Assembly (NCBI GenBank): GCA_910588225.1
Contig: CAJUQT010000047.1
Span: 1 to 31,598 of the forward strand
DNA: 31,598 nucleotides
Direction of reading: 5' to 3'
Source of the DNA: an uncultured Acetatifactor sp.
Lineage (GTDB): Bacteria; Bacillota; Clostridia; Lachnospirales; Lachnospiraceae
The notes under the pieces were generated by a model. That model was not told where the DNA came from. It was given only the letters and a program-made list of their open reading frames with translations, and ran no database searches. Positions 1 to 8,465 of the stretch are shown in pieces (positions within the stretch are counted from its first letter, which is position 1; the number at the start of each line of letters is the position of its first letter). Made by a program: the position numbers and the translations under genes.

Positions 1-48
1 GTAAATCTGCTGCAAATTGCTTCGGTGGTTCGAATCCACCTCCATCCA
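1..48 (+). tRNA. tRNA-Tyr(GTA), 3' part only
   Basis: The window opens at the anticodon GTA of a class II tRNA. A short extra arm is followed by the T arm (GGTGG, loop TTCGAAT, CCACC at 24-40), the 3' acceptor strand TCCATCC at 41-47 and discriminator A48. CCA is not encoded (TTT follows). The 5' half lies outside the window, so the acceptor pairing cannot be checked. Confidence 0.85.
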
Positions 49-107
49 TTTGCATATTGCGACGAGCGTGTGCAGAGAGTGTTATTTGTAATGTAATAAG
101 GCGTCTC

Positions 108-191
108 GCTGGTGTGGCGGAATAGGCAGACGCAAGGGACTTAAAATCCCTCGGGGGCAACCTCGTGCCGGTTCAAGTCCGGCCACCAGCA
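108..191 (+). tRNA. tRNA-Leu(TAA)
   Basis: Acceptor strands GCTGGTG (108-114) and CACCAGC (184-190) pair perfectly, with discriminator A191 and no encoded CCA. The anticodon stem AGGGA/TCCCT (135-139/147-151) holds the loop CTTAAAA with anticodon TAA at 142-144. The long variable arm and the GGTTCAAGTCC T arm fit a class II leucine tRNA. It follows the tRNA-Tyr by about 60 bases, so the two are probably part of one tRNA cluster. Confidence 0.95.
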
Positions 192-201
192 TGATAGGAA
201 G

Positions 202-243
202 GAATCCACGTATTCAATTCACGGTTGAAGTGGATTCTTTTTC
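202..243 (+). terminator. Rho-independent terminator of the tRNA cluster
   Basis: GAATCCAC (202-209) pairs with GTGGATTC (230-237), with an inner TTCAA/TTGAA stem, followed directly by a T-rich run. It starts 11 bases after the tRNA-Leu, where a tRNA operon terminator would be expected. Confidence 0.85.
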
Positions 244-583
244 TTTGCTCGGAATCTCTGTCATCGCGCCGGCAGAAGAAATCTTCTTGTTAAAGGCCAT
301 ATACGTATAGATGCTTGCAGTGGTAGAGATGCGGCTGGGAAGGCAGGCACCGAAGAAAAACCACATCTGCGTGGAACCGACAGATACAATAAGGGGAATC
401 AATACGCGGTGGAGTACCGCAGGAGGGAACGGGCTCAGAGAGAAAAGGAGAGTGGAGTAGATTTTGATGGAAAAGAAGGTGGCTTTGTGGTACAATATGC
501 GAAGAAAAAGACTTTTTTTATGGTACTGACAGAGAGGTATTGTTATAGAAGGAAATAGAATACCAGGGTGAAAGGAGCAAAGG
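244..583. other. Intergenic, no supported gene
   Basis: About 340 bases without a convincing gene. A minus-strand reading frame of 93 codons has a hydrophobic stretch but no ribosome binding site and no recognised family. Upstream of the lyase there is a possible extended -10 element (TGTTATAGA, 541-549) and then AAAGGAG at 571-577, so the lyase promoter probably lies here. The promoter call is weak because no good -35 is paired with it. Confidence 0.4.
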
Positions 584-1813
584 ATGAATCAGAATTGTCT
601 TCAGGAAAAGCAGCTTGTCTGGGGAAGTGAGGAGTATAATACCCAGTTGCTTTATTTTACCAGTTCTTCATTGGCGGCAGATGACAGAAAAATATATATG
701 ATTTGTGACAGCCAGGGCAGCCCAAATGTGATAGTAAAAAATCTGGAAACAGGGGAAGTCCGACAGCTATCCCAAAACACGGAAGGCTGCCTGAAATCCT
801 ATGTATACTTTAACGGGAATCCGGAGAAAGGACTGGGAAAGGCCAGCGTATGTCTGGATGCAGAGAGAGACATTGTATATTATATCCAGGGGAATGATAT
901 CTGTAGGGTGGGACTGGACGGGCAGATTCACATTCTGAACCAGATTCCATCCGGTCAGGTAACTGCTTTCTCCCATGTAAGCCGGGATGGAAAGTATCTG
1001 TGTATCCCCACCACAGACGGAAGATGTCTCGACTATGATCCGGAGACAGAAGGGTATGGTCTGGACCAACGTCCTGTCTATGACATTGACGGAAGAGTAC
1101 AGGAAGAGCATTTGAATTCCTGGCTCCATGTGTATGATACGCATACAGGGAAGGAACTGAAACGGGTGGCGGTTCCCGACTGCTGGATTACCCATGTACA
1201 GTTTTATCCGAAGGATCCGGAAAAGATTATGTACAATCACGAATGGGCCAGCTATGACTGCGGAATTAGACGTATGTGGCTTTACGACGGCAAAAATCAG
1301 ATACGTTTGCGTACGCCCTCCGGGGAGAGAAGCGGGGAGGACTGGGTTTGCCATGAAATGTGGAGTGACGACGGCAATTATGTGATTTATCATGGTGCGC
1401 TGGCGAACGGACCTGCTTTTGTAGGAAGACTGGATATCCGCAGCATGGAGTACAGTGAAATCCCGCTCCCCCCGGAATACAATGCATATGGACATTTTAC
1501 CATGGACCACAGGGGCAATCTGGTATGTGACGGGTATTTCAAGTTCCCGGATGAGATCAAGAAGGTCAGGGAGAATTCCACAGATAACGGACCGGATCCG
1601 CATAAAAAAGATGGAGAGTACATTTCTGTACAGAAGGTGGACTGGGAGAAAAAGGAGATAACCTGGGTGCCTCTCTGCAGGCATGAATCCGACTGGCTGG
1701 GGCAGGATGCACATCCCCATGCCATATATAACCATAAGGGAGACAAGGTGTATTTCTCTTCCAGAAATACGACAAAGGTTAAGGTATACTGTGTGGATGT
1801 GAAAAAATCATAG
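584..1813 (+). CDS. ogl: Oligogalacturonate lyase (PL22)
   Basis: This 409-residue cytoplasmic protein is a polysaccharide lyase family 22 beta-propeller enzyme. The family cleaves unsaturated di- and oligogalacturonides to monomeric keto-deoxy-uronates during pectin breakdown. The late QDAHPH motif (Q374, H377, H379) matches the QxxHxH metal-binding signature of the family. H257 (CHEMW) is the likely further metal ligand and H219 (NHEW) the likely catalytic base, by comparison with the characterised Yersinia enzyme. Repeated blade motifs (SRDGKYL, SDDGNYV, NHKGDKVYFSS) support the propeller fold. No signal peptide is visible. The ATG follows AAAGGAG by six bases. A KdgF-like gene lies 67 bases downstream and the pair ends in one strong terminator, so they are probably co-transcribed. 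Some spacing between metal ligands differs from the Yersinia enzyme, so residue equivalences are inferred. Confidence 0.88.
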   Translation: MNQNCLQEKQLVWGSEEYNTQLLYFTSSSLAADDRKIYMICDSQGSPNVIVKNLETGEVRQLSQNTEGCLKSYVYFNGNPEKGLGKASVCLDAERDIVYYIQGNDICRVGLDGQIHILNQIPSGQVTAFSHVSRDGKYLCIPTTDGRCLDYDPETEGYGLDQRPVYDIDGRVQEEHLNSWLHVYDTHTGKELKRVAVPDCWITHVQFYPKDPEKIMYNHEWASYDCGIRRMWLYDGKNQIRLRTPSGERSGEDWVCHEMWSDDGNYVIYHGALANGPAFVGRLDIRSMEYSEIPLPPEYNAYGHFTMDHRGNLVCDGYFKFPDEIKKVRENSTDNGPDPHKKDGEYISVQKVDWEKKEITWVPLCRHESDWLGQDAHPHAIYNHKGDKVYFSSRNTTKVKVYCVDVKKS

Positions 1814-1880
1814 AAGTTGAGTCATCTGCCAATTGCTGCAAAATGCAGGGAGAGAATGAAAGGAGAATCAGAAGGTCAGT

Positions 1881-2237
1881 ATGAAAAGCATAAAAAACCA
1901 GATATGGAACTTTAACAGTGAAATGGATCCGGAAGAGTGTGCGCCGGGGGTAAAACGCAGGATTCTGGCATACACGGACGAATTGATGTGTGTAGAGAAT
2001 TCTTTTGAAAAAGGGGCGGTAGGGACACTGCATCACCACCCTCATACCCAGATTACCTATGTGGTTTCCGGCAGATTTGAATTTGAAATCGGAGGGATTA
2101 AGAAGGTTGTAGGGCCTGGAGATAGTATGCTGAAAAAGGATTCCGTAGAGCATGGCTGTGTCTGCCTGGAAGAAGGGATTCTGCTGGATATCTTTTCTCC
2201 TATGCGGGAAGATTTTGTGGAAGATAAGGAACCTTAA
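1881..2237 (+). CDS. kdgF: KdgF-like cupin, pectin monomer processing
   Basis: A 118-residue single-domain cupin. The family member KdgF converts the unsaturated monouronate left by oligogalacturonate lyase to the linear keto form (DKI) that feeds the KduI/KduD/KdgK/KdgA route. The metal-binding strand reads HHHPHTQ at 51-57, followed by YVVSGRFEFEIGG, a GD turn (80-81), H91 in the HGCVCLE segment, and LLDIFSP (101-107) containing the Asp/Phe pair used in catalysis by KdgF. Length and motif order fit the family closely. The gene stands directly after the lyase, which supports the assignment. Ribosome binding is either AAAGGAG at 1859-1865 or a weaker GAAGGT close to the ATG. Confidence 0.85.
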   Translation: MKSIKNQIWNFNSEMDPEECAPGVKRRILAYTDELMCVENSFEKGAVGTLHHHPHTQITYVVSGRFEFEIGGIKKVVGPGDSMLKKDSVEHGCVCLEEGILLDIFSPMREDFVEDKEP

Positions 2238-2240
2238 GAT

Positions 2241-2278
2241 AAAATTGAGCCGGAAGATATTGTTCCGGCTCAATTTTT
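2241..2278 (+). terminator. Strong Rho-independent terminator after kdgF
   Basis: A perfect 15-bp stem (2241-2255 with 2263-2277) with a 7-base loop. The right arm ends in a T run. It lies 4 bases past the KdgF stop codon and closes the pectin pair. Confidence 0.95.
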
Positions 2279-2334
2279 AAATGATGTCTTTAGGGGGCCG
2301 GGGAAAAGTCAGAAAACAGTAAGGAGAGTCGGAA

Positions 2335-3240
2335 ATGAAAAAAGAGAGATGTGCAGATGCAAATGCGATTACCAGAGATTATTTTGACAGCCTGCTTCTG
2401 GAGCAGAGGCTGATGGGGGCGGGTAAGCCGGATACTTCGGTAACAATATTCGACAGACAGTTTTCCACGCCGGTTATGACGGCCGCCCTGTCTCATCTGG
2501 GTACTTTCCACCCGGATATGGAGAACCCTATGGAGGCTTATGCAAGGGCGGCGGTGCTGGCGGATACCCTGCACTGGATCGGCATGGCAGAGGAAGAAGA
2601 GTTTGATTCCGTTATGGATACCGGAGCCAGGACCGTGCGTGTGGTGAAGCCTTATGCAGATGAACAGAAGATAGAACGGCAGTTGCGACGGGCTGAGGAG
2701 CGCGGAGCCGTTGCCGTTGGAATGGACATTGACCATATTTTTTCCGTATCCGGAGAGCAAGATATTGTCATGGGAGAAGAGATGTCGGTGAAGAGTCCGG
2801 ACAGGCTGAGAGAGTATGTGCGGATGACCACTCTTCCCTTTGTGGTGAAAGGGGTGCTCAGTGTAAAAGATGCCTATGCCTGTGCGGAAATCGGGGCGGC
2901 AGGGATTGTGGTTTCTCATCATGCGGGACGGATGAATTATGCGGTTCCGCCTCTGATGGTATTGCCGGATATTCGGAAAGAAGTGGGAGAGAAAATGCCG
3001 GTTTTTGTGGATTGTGGAATCCTTTCCGGTATGGATACCTATAAAGCGCTTGCACTTGGGGCAACGGCAGTCAGTGTTGGCAAGCATCTGGTACCCTATA
3101 TCCGTAGCGGCGGTGCGGAGGCGGTGGCGGACAGAATACAGGATATGACGTCGGAACTGAAGGGAATCATGGCATTTACCGGGGTTAGAGATATGAGCAG
3201 TTTTGACAGCTCTGTTCTTCATCTCAGAACCTTTGGATAA
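2335..3240 (+). CDS. FMN-dependent alpha-hydroxy-acid dehydrogenase family protein
   Basis: The 301-residue protein has the FMN-binding TIM-barrel fold of the lactate/glycolate oxidase family. The active-site segment SHHAGR (194-199) holds the catalytic His196 and substrate-binding Arg199. Lys172 (FVVKG), Asp226 (VDCGI) and the GATAVSVGK segment (242-250) fit the usual flavin phosphate and ring contacts. The family oxidises 2-hydroxy acids to 2-keto acids. The protein is shorter than classical LldD (about 380 residues), as is common for Clostridia members, and the substrate cannot be read from sequence. ATG follows AAGGAGAG at 2321-2328. It starts after the pectin terminator and so probably has its own promoter, which I could not identify. 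The next gene begins 62 bases downstream. Confidence 0.8.
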   Translation: MKKERCADANAITRDYFDSLLLEQRLMGAGKPDTSVTIFDRQFSTPVMTAALSHLGTFHPDMENPMEAYARAAVLADTLHWIGMAEEEEFDSVMDTGARTVRVVKPYADEQKIERQLRRAEERGAVAVGMDIDHIFSVSGEQDIVMGEEMSVKSPDRLREYVRMTTLPFVVKGVLSVKDAYACAEIGAAGIVVSHHAGRMNYAVPPLMVLPDIRKEVGEKMPVFVDCGILSGMDTYKALALGATAVSVGKHLVPYIRSGGAEAVADRIQDMTSELKGIMAFTGVRDMSSFDSSVLHLRTFG

Positions 3241-3302
3241 AATGAACACAATGTGGAATTACATGGGAAAAGCCAGTTTTGCCAGGCAGAATGTGAGGAA
3301 AA

Positions 3303-5020
3303 ATGTACATAGGAGATCTGCATATACACTCCCGGTATTCCAGAGCTACCAGCAGGGATTGCACGCCGGAATATCTGGATCTGTGGGCGAGAAAAAAGGG
3401 CATTGACATTGTGGGTACGGGGGATTTCACCCATCCGGTCTGGCGGGAAGAGCTTCGTGAAAAGCTGGAACCGGCAGAGGACGGCCTGTATGTGCTGAAA
3501 AAGGAATATCGGACCTATGGGGCTGGGGAAGGCGGCAGACAGCCCCGCTTTGTGGTTACAGGGGAGATCAGCTCCATCTATAAGAAGGGGGACCGGGTGC
3601 GTAAGGTGCACAGTCTCCTGATTCTGCCGGGACTGGAGGAAGCGGAAGCTCTGGCAAGGCGGCTGGAGCTGATCGGGAATATTCATTCCGATGGCCGGCC
3701 GATTCTGGGGCTTCCCTGCAGGGATTTACTGGAAATTATGCTGGAGACCAGCCAGGAGGCTGTCTATGTGCCCGCCCATATCTGGACGCCCCATTTCTCG
3801 CTGTTCGGCGCTTTTTCAGGCTTTGATACCATAGAGGAATGCTTCGGGGATCTGACGCCCCATATCCATGCGCTGGAGACAGGGCTTTCTTCCGATCCGC
3901 CCATGAACTGGCGGGTGGGTGCGCTGGACCGGTTCTTCCTGATCTCCAATTCGGATGCCCATTCTCCGGCAAAGCTGGGAAGAGAGGCCAATCTGTTTGA
4001 TATTGAGCTGTCCTATCAGGGTCTGGCAGGCGCTATTCAGCGGGGGAAGGGTCTGGCGGGTACCATTGAGTTTTTCCCGGAGGAGGGGAAATATCATTTC
4101 GACGGACACAGGAAGTGTGGACTGTGTATCAGCCCGGAAGAGACTTTCCGGTATGGGAACAGATGCCCGGTATGCGGGAAGAAGATAACCATCGGCGTGT
4201 TGAATCGAGTGGAACAGCTTGCGGATCGGGAGGAAGGATTCCAGCTGCCGTCAGGCCGCCCTTTTGAGTGTCTGGTGCCGCTGCCGGAGGTCATTGGTGC
4301 TTCCATGGGAATCTCTGCCACCGGGAAAAAGGCCGTGGAGAAGTATGAACAAATGCTGGGGACTTTAGGACCTGAATTTACCATTCTGCGGGAGATTCCA
4401 GTGGAAGATATCCAAAAAGCAGCAGGGCCTCTGGTGGCGGAGGGAATTCGACGGCTCCGCAGGGGAGAAGTGAAACGGACGCCGGGATTTGACGGGGAAT
4501 ATGGGAAAATCGCTCTGCTGACACCAGAGGATATCAGCAGTCTGGAGGGACAGCTGAGCTTTTTTACGGCGGAAGAGTTGAGGGAGTCGGAGAAGGGGCA
4601 ACAGAGGAAAGAATGTCAGGAAGGCGGCAGGAAGACAAATGGCAGTACGAGGAAGTCAACAGTCGGCGGGGCAGGTAGTACACAGAAGGAGGAAACTGAC
4701 CGGGAGCCGGTCACCAGCGCACAGAGGGCAATAACAGGGCAGAAAATTTCAACGTCCACAGTTCCGGAGGAACTCAATGAACGCCAACGGGAGGCTGTGG
4801 AGCGGATTGGTCGTGGGGTGGCAGTCATTGCCGGTCCCGGTGCGGGTAAGACCAGGACGCTGATTGCCGGGCGAAGGAGGAACTGATACTGGTCTGCGGA
4901 GAGGAGCCCTCATCATTCCTGCAGGAGATTCCCGGGGAATACGGGAAGTGGGAGCGGGCAGGAAAAACGGAAGAGGAGACGGTGCAGGCTGTGCAGATGA
5001 GCCTGTTTGACCTGATTTGA
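3303..5020 (+). pseudogene. EndoQ-type PHP endonuclease/UvrD helicase fusion with internal deletion
   Basis: The first frame (3303-4886, 527 residues) starts with a PHP phosphoesterase domain (DLHIHSRYS at 5-13, GTGDFTH at 38-44, NSDAHSP at 216-222). A four-Cys zinc site follows (C272, C275, C288, C291), then the rest of an EndoQ-like endonuclease that nicks DNA at deaminated bases. A low-complexity linker (about 425-485) leads to the Q motif (LNERQREAV, 491-499) and Walker A (GPGAGKTRT, 511-519) of an SF1 UvrD/PcrA-type helicase. The frame then stops within a few codons. A second frame from about 4871 to 5020 encodes the far C-terminus (KEELILVCG ... QMSLFDLI). So nearly all of the helicase motor, motifs Ia to VI, is missing and the frame is shifted at the join near 4868-4875. 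The EndoQ half could still be made. The start is chosen for the PHP motif; its ribosome binding site (GAGGAA) is weak. Confidence 0.85.
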
Positions 5021-5036
5021 AGGTAAAGGTTTCCGG

Positions 5037-5790
5037 CTATAAAGAGCAGGATTCATTTCTGGCCACAAGTCTGTCTATCAGAAGCTGAAATGGTTTTGTA
5101 ATATACTTGTCTCGGTGGAACAGTGCCAGCATCTGATTTTCCATTTTCATGTTATCTAAAGGAATGAAACGCAGTTTTTTTTAAAGAAAAGAGTCCCACA
5201 ATAATTTTTCCGGCAAAACAGCAATGCTCAGTCTCGCTTCGGCGGCTTTCACAAGGGCAAGGGAATTCACGCTTTCCCAGGCAGGCTCCGCAGTGAGATT
5301 GGCCAGGGCGAGCGTATTGTCTAGGGTATCGCGGATAGCGCTTCCCTTTTCCCGGAGTAATAAGGGATAGCCGCATAATTGCTTTGGCGTAACTGTCTGC
5401 CCGGACAGAGGAAAATCCGGTGCACAGGCGGCACATAATTGATAGGAGTCCAGGCGGATCGTCTGGAAGCTGCCTTTTGGGGCCATACCTTCCCAAAAGG
5501 CAATATCGGCATCTCCGCGCCTGAGAATGTCGATGGCGGCGTTTGCGCTTGCAACACGGACAGAAATCTGAATTTCCGGGCTGGAAGCTTTCAATTCGCC
5601 AAGTATTTCAGGGAGCAGAAAGGAAGCAATTGTGATGCTCGACACGATATGGAGAGGGGTATCTTCTTCCAGATGGCTTATTCTCCTGCCTAAATTTCGA
5701 CAGGCTGTCAGGATGCTGCGGGACTCTTCTAAGAGAGAGGCACCGCAGCGGGTCAGGGCAGCACCTTTTGGATGACGTGACTTGCATTTT
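5037..5790 (-). pseudogene. LysR-type regulator remnant, DNA-binding domain lost
   Basis: The minus strand encodes a LysR regulator from the linker after the winged helix (PKGAALTRCG) through the substrate-binding domain (TPLHIVSSITIASFLLP onwards). The winged helix-turn-helix is absent: the reading frame enters directly from the methyltransferase gene upstream. At 5181-5183 there is an in-frame TAA, next to a run of eight T on the plus strand (5175-5182). The same frame then continues for about 47 codons (KKLRFIPLDN ... ARNESCSL) to TAG at 5037, which completes a normal LysR C-terminus. The gene therefore carries two lesions and can no longer bind DNA. This remnant overlaps the chimeric ORF described separately. 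Confidence 0.8.
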
Positions 5791-6848
5791 ACACATAAAA
5801 CTATTTTATTAGCTGAACCTGTTGACAGCCTCAATAATGCATGAATATTTGCCGGTGGAACATCCGGCAGAATCGCTTCATGGCTGGGGGAGATAATCAA
5901 CCCTGTGGGGAAAATGGTTCTCAGCTCTTCCACCTTGGCCCGCACCTGCTCCGGCGTTCCGTTGACCAGCAGATCCTGGGTATCAACGCCGCCGCAGAAG
6001 GACACCTTATCGCCGAATCTATCTTTCAGATTTTGAGGTTCCATTCCCGCGGCCAGTGCCTGAATGGGATGAATTACATCAACGCCCGCTGCAATCAGAT
6101 CCGGGATTACGTCCACAATGGAACCACAGGAGTGGTATATGACTTTTAAGTCGTATGCATGGGCCTGCTCCACCAGCTTTCTGCATCCCGGAATGACGAA
6201 ATCCCGAACACATTGAGGGGAAAGCATCAAGCCTCTCTGGCTGCCCATATCATTACCGATCAGAACCGCATGAAGCTTTCCTTTTGTGGCCTCATAGAAA
6301 ATTTCATTTGCCCGCAGATAAAAATTTATGACCTTTTCATCTACGGCCGTATAGATTTCCGGATTGGAAAGCATATTCATCAGTGCTGTTTCCATGCCGA
6401 AGGAAGCACAGGTATCCTGAAAATGTGCCGACCAGCACATGCCGAGCTTCACCTTATCCGCCGGGGCCATATCCACAATTCGCCTGCATTCTTCTCGGTC
6501 TATGTATTTCTCCGGATCGGGCCACGGAAAGAAATCCAGATCCTCCGCTTCCTCTGCATTGCAGAAACAGCCCGGTGTGGTCAGGGTTCTGTCCTCAGCG
6601 TCCACATCGCTTCCATTCATATACCAGTCAAACGCCGCATAAATTGCGCTGGCATTTTCCGAATGGTAAGGCACATCCACGGCATAGAAATCGTCCCCGA
6701 TAGCCAACTTCAATTCATGCATGTTTTTTACTTTATAATAATCAAATAGTGCAGGCTGGGCATGGATATCGGGCATTCCCAGCCATGCCGCCGGACGATC
6801 GACCTCTTCTCGGTTTATGGTTGCATAAAATCTTTCGATACTGTTCAT
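5181..6848 (-). CDS. URO-D-like corrinoid methyltransferase fused in frame to LysR effector domain
   Basis: About residues 1-345 form a complete uroporphyrinogen-decarboxylase-like methyltransferase (MtaA/CmuA-related family). The zinc ligands are H239 and C241 in YHSCGS and C285 in FCGGVD, counting from the chosen start. The domain ends with the usual SPSHEAILPDVPP segment. About 15 residues later the frame runs into a LysR regulator rear (roughly 360-555), with no stop in between. The family moves methyl groups between a substrate, a corrinoid protein or coenzyme M; the substrate here is unknown. An upstream in-frame ATG exists at 6860, but ATGAGGTG there is better read as the ribosome binding site for ATG at 6848. 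The activator gene ends 15 bases upstream, so the two are co-transcribed. The methyltransferase part looks intact; the fused tail is probably a deletion product. Confidence 0.8.
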   Translation of the reverse strand: MNSIERFYATINREEVDRPAAWLGMPDIHAQPALFDYYKVKNMHELKLAIGDDFYAVDVPYHSENASAIYAAFDWYMNGSDVDAEDRTLTTPGCFCNAEEAEDLDFFPWPDPEKYIDREECRRIVDMAPADKVKLGMCWSAHFQDTCASFGMETALMNMLSNPEIYTAVDEKVINFYLRANEIFYEATKGKLHAVLIGNDMGSQRGLMLSPQCVRDFVIPGCRKLVEQAHAYDLKVIYHSCGSIVDVIPDLIAAGVDVIHPIQALAAGMEPQNLKDRFGDKVSFCGGVDTQDLLVNGTPEQVRAKVEELRTIFPTGLIISPSHEAILPDVPPANIHALLRLSTGSANKIVLCVKCKSRHPKGAALTRCGASLLEESRSILTACRNLGRRISHLEEDTPLHIVSSITIASFLLPEILGELKASSPEIQISVRVASANAAIDILRRGDADIAFWEGMAPKGSFQTIRLDSYQLCAACAPDFPLSGQTVTPKQLCGYPLLLREKGSAIRDTLDNTLALANLTAEPAWESVNSLALVKAAEARLSIAVLPEKLLWDSFL

Positions 6849-6863
6849 TTGACACCTCATTTT

Positions 6864-8363
6864 TTAAAACATCATTCGCTCCATATATTCCTCGGAAAAA
6901 ACCGGATCTGAGGATAACTCCAGTACTTTTGCCTGTTTTGCATAACCTTCACAGGAGGCGCGGGAATCCTGATTCAACAGAAGCATGGCGGCGCCGCTCA
7001 GAGCAGCATTCCCTGCCACATGGATTCGGGAGACCATTTCCGCCGGCAGCAGTTCTATTTTACCTGCATTCTTCGCGTCCAGATAACTGCCGAAGCCCCC
7101 GGCAATCACCAGACGTGAGACTTCACCGCAATCCAGTCCTGCGGAAGAAAGAAGCGTGCGGATGCCCGCATGAATCGCTGCTTTGGCCAACTGCACCATC
7201 CGGATATCCTTTCTGCTGAGGCTTACGGGGGGCAGAATCATGACGGAATCCTCTTCCATATATCCTGTCTCGTCCAGCAGGCAGATCTCCAGCAGGCAGG
7301 CTGTCGCATCCACAATTCCACTGCCACAGATTCCCCGGGGCAGACCGCCGCCAATGACATGAGCTGTGAGCGCGCCATTCTGCACGATCACTTTGTCGAT
7401 AGCACCAGCGCTGCCTCCCATTCCCATGGAGATTCCAGCGCCCTCAAAGGCGGGGCCGGCCGCTGTGGAGCAGCAGGTGAGCTTTCCCCTGTGCCAGAGC
7501 GCCATCTCTCCATTGGTGCCGATGTCTGTCAGCAGCTGTGTACTGTCATTCTCACAGATACCTGACGCCAGCAATGCCGTGATCAGGTCCGCTCCTACGA
7601 ATGCGGAAGCGCAGGGGGCAAGGTAGACGCCAGCCTCCGGGGAAAGCTTCGTGATCCCCAGCTCTCCCGCGGATACAGTCTCTCCAAAAAGCCTTTCTGC
7701 TGCGAAGGGAGCATGGGAAAGCGGTTCGGTAGAAGTGCGGGTGAGGAGATGAAGCATCACAGTATTTCCAGTAACCACCATTCCGTCTATTTCTGCCGGC
7801 GAAATTCCTGCGGACGCCGAGAGCTGAGACAGCAGATCATCCACAGCTGCGCAGATGACTTCGGCAATCACCTTGTCAGCGCCATCTATAGCGGCTTCTA
7901 TTCGGGAAATCACATCGGCTCCCCAGCTGCTCTGAGGATTCAGACAGCTTCCCTCTGCAAGAAGCGTCCCACGGACATCATACAGGCGAGCGGCCAGAGT
8001 GGTGGTTCCGATGTCCAGAACAAAACCATAAGTTTGAAATCCGGGCTTCATCTGAATCTTCGGCATGTCGCCTGAAATTTTAATCTGACCATCTCCGGCT
8101 GTGGCCAGAGAGACGACACAGTCTCCTTCCACCTTGACACAGCAGGCCAGACGGATTCCACGCCGAATTTCCTCTTCGGTCAAAAGCTGCTTCTCCGAAT
8201 GCGACAGTTCGCTGACAGCACCTCTGACAGTCACCTTGCATTTCCCGCACCGCCCATGTCCTCCGCAGGGCATATTCATCACTGCAGCATCTGCAAGTAA
8301 TTTTCCCAGCCCTGCTCCACGGACGACTTTATATGTGATTTCGTTCACTGTAACAATTGCCAT
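6864..8363 (-). CDS. Reductive activator of corrinoid proteins (2Fe-2S/ASKHA, DUF4445)
   Basis: A 499-residue protein with an N-terminal ferredoxin-like 2Fe-2S domain (C33, C39, C42, C74 or C75) followed by an ASKHA ATPase domain. Nucleotide-binding segments are visible: VLDIGTTTLAARL, LTDIGTNGEMAL, CCSTAAGPAFEGAGI and VIAGGFGSYLDAKN. RACo/RamA-type enzymes use ATP to reduce inactive cob(II)amide to the Co(I) state in corrinoid methyltransferase systems. It is shorter than classical RACo (about 630 residues), a size I recall for other Clostridia members. ATG follows GGGAGG by six bases. It lies between an AraC regulator and a URO-D-like methyltransferase on the same strand, which supports a role in methyl transfer. 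The corrinoid protein it should act on is not in the window. Confidence 0.85.
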   Translation of the reverse strand: MAIVTVNEITYKVVRGAGLGKLLADAAVMNMPCGGHGRCGKCKVTVRGAVSELSHSEKQLLTEEEIRRGIRLACCVKVEGDCVVSLATAGDGQIKISGDMPKIQMKPGFQTYGFVLDIGTTTLAARLYDVRGTLLAEGSCLNPQSSWGADVISRIEAAIDGADKVIAEVICAAVDDLLSQLSASAGISPAEIDGMVVTGNTVMLHLLTRTSTEPLSHAPFAAERLFGETVSAGELGITKLSPEAGVYLAPCASAFVGADLITALLASGICENDSTQLLTDIGTNGEMALWHRGKLTCCSTAAGPAFEGAGISMGMGGSAGAIDKVIVQNGALTAHVIGGGLPRGICGSGIVDATACLLEICLLDETGYMEEDSVMILPPVSLSRKDIRMVQLAKAAIHAGIRTLLSSAGLDCGEVSRLVIAGGFGSYLDAKNAGKIELLPAEMVSRIHVAGNAALSGAAMLLLNQDSRASCEGYAKQAKVLELSSDPVFSEEYMERMMF

Positions 8364-8465
8364 TTTCTGCCTCCCATTCCTTTTATATAGCCTAAAAGAA
8401 CGGCTATTTTATGGAATAAAACACCGCTCCGAAATAAGTAACTGTATTCTGCCCATTAGTATACT

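Noticed and set aside
214..495. 93-codon minus-strand frame next to the tRNA terminator
   Set aside because: Hydrophobic in places but overlaps the terminator, lacks a ribosome binding site and matches no family I recognise.
767..1735. 322-codon open frame on the minus strand inside the oligogalacturonate lyase gene
   Set aside because: Fully antisense to a gene with clear catalytic motifs; composition is typical of a shadow frame and there is no ribosome binding site.
2290..3249. 319-codon minus-strand frame over the alpha-hydroxy-acid dehydrogenase gene
   Set aside because: His/Arg-rich shadow of the real gene with no family resemblance.
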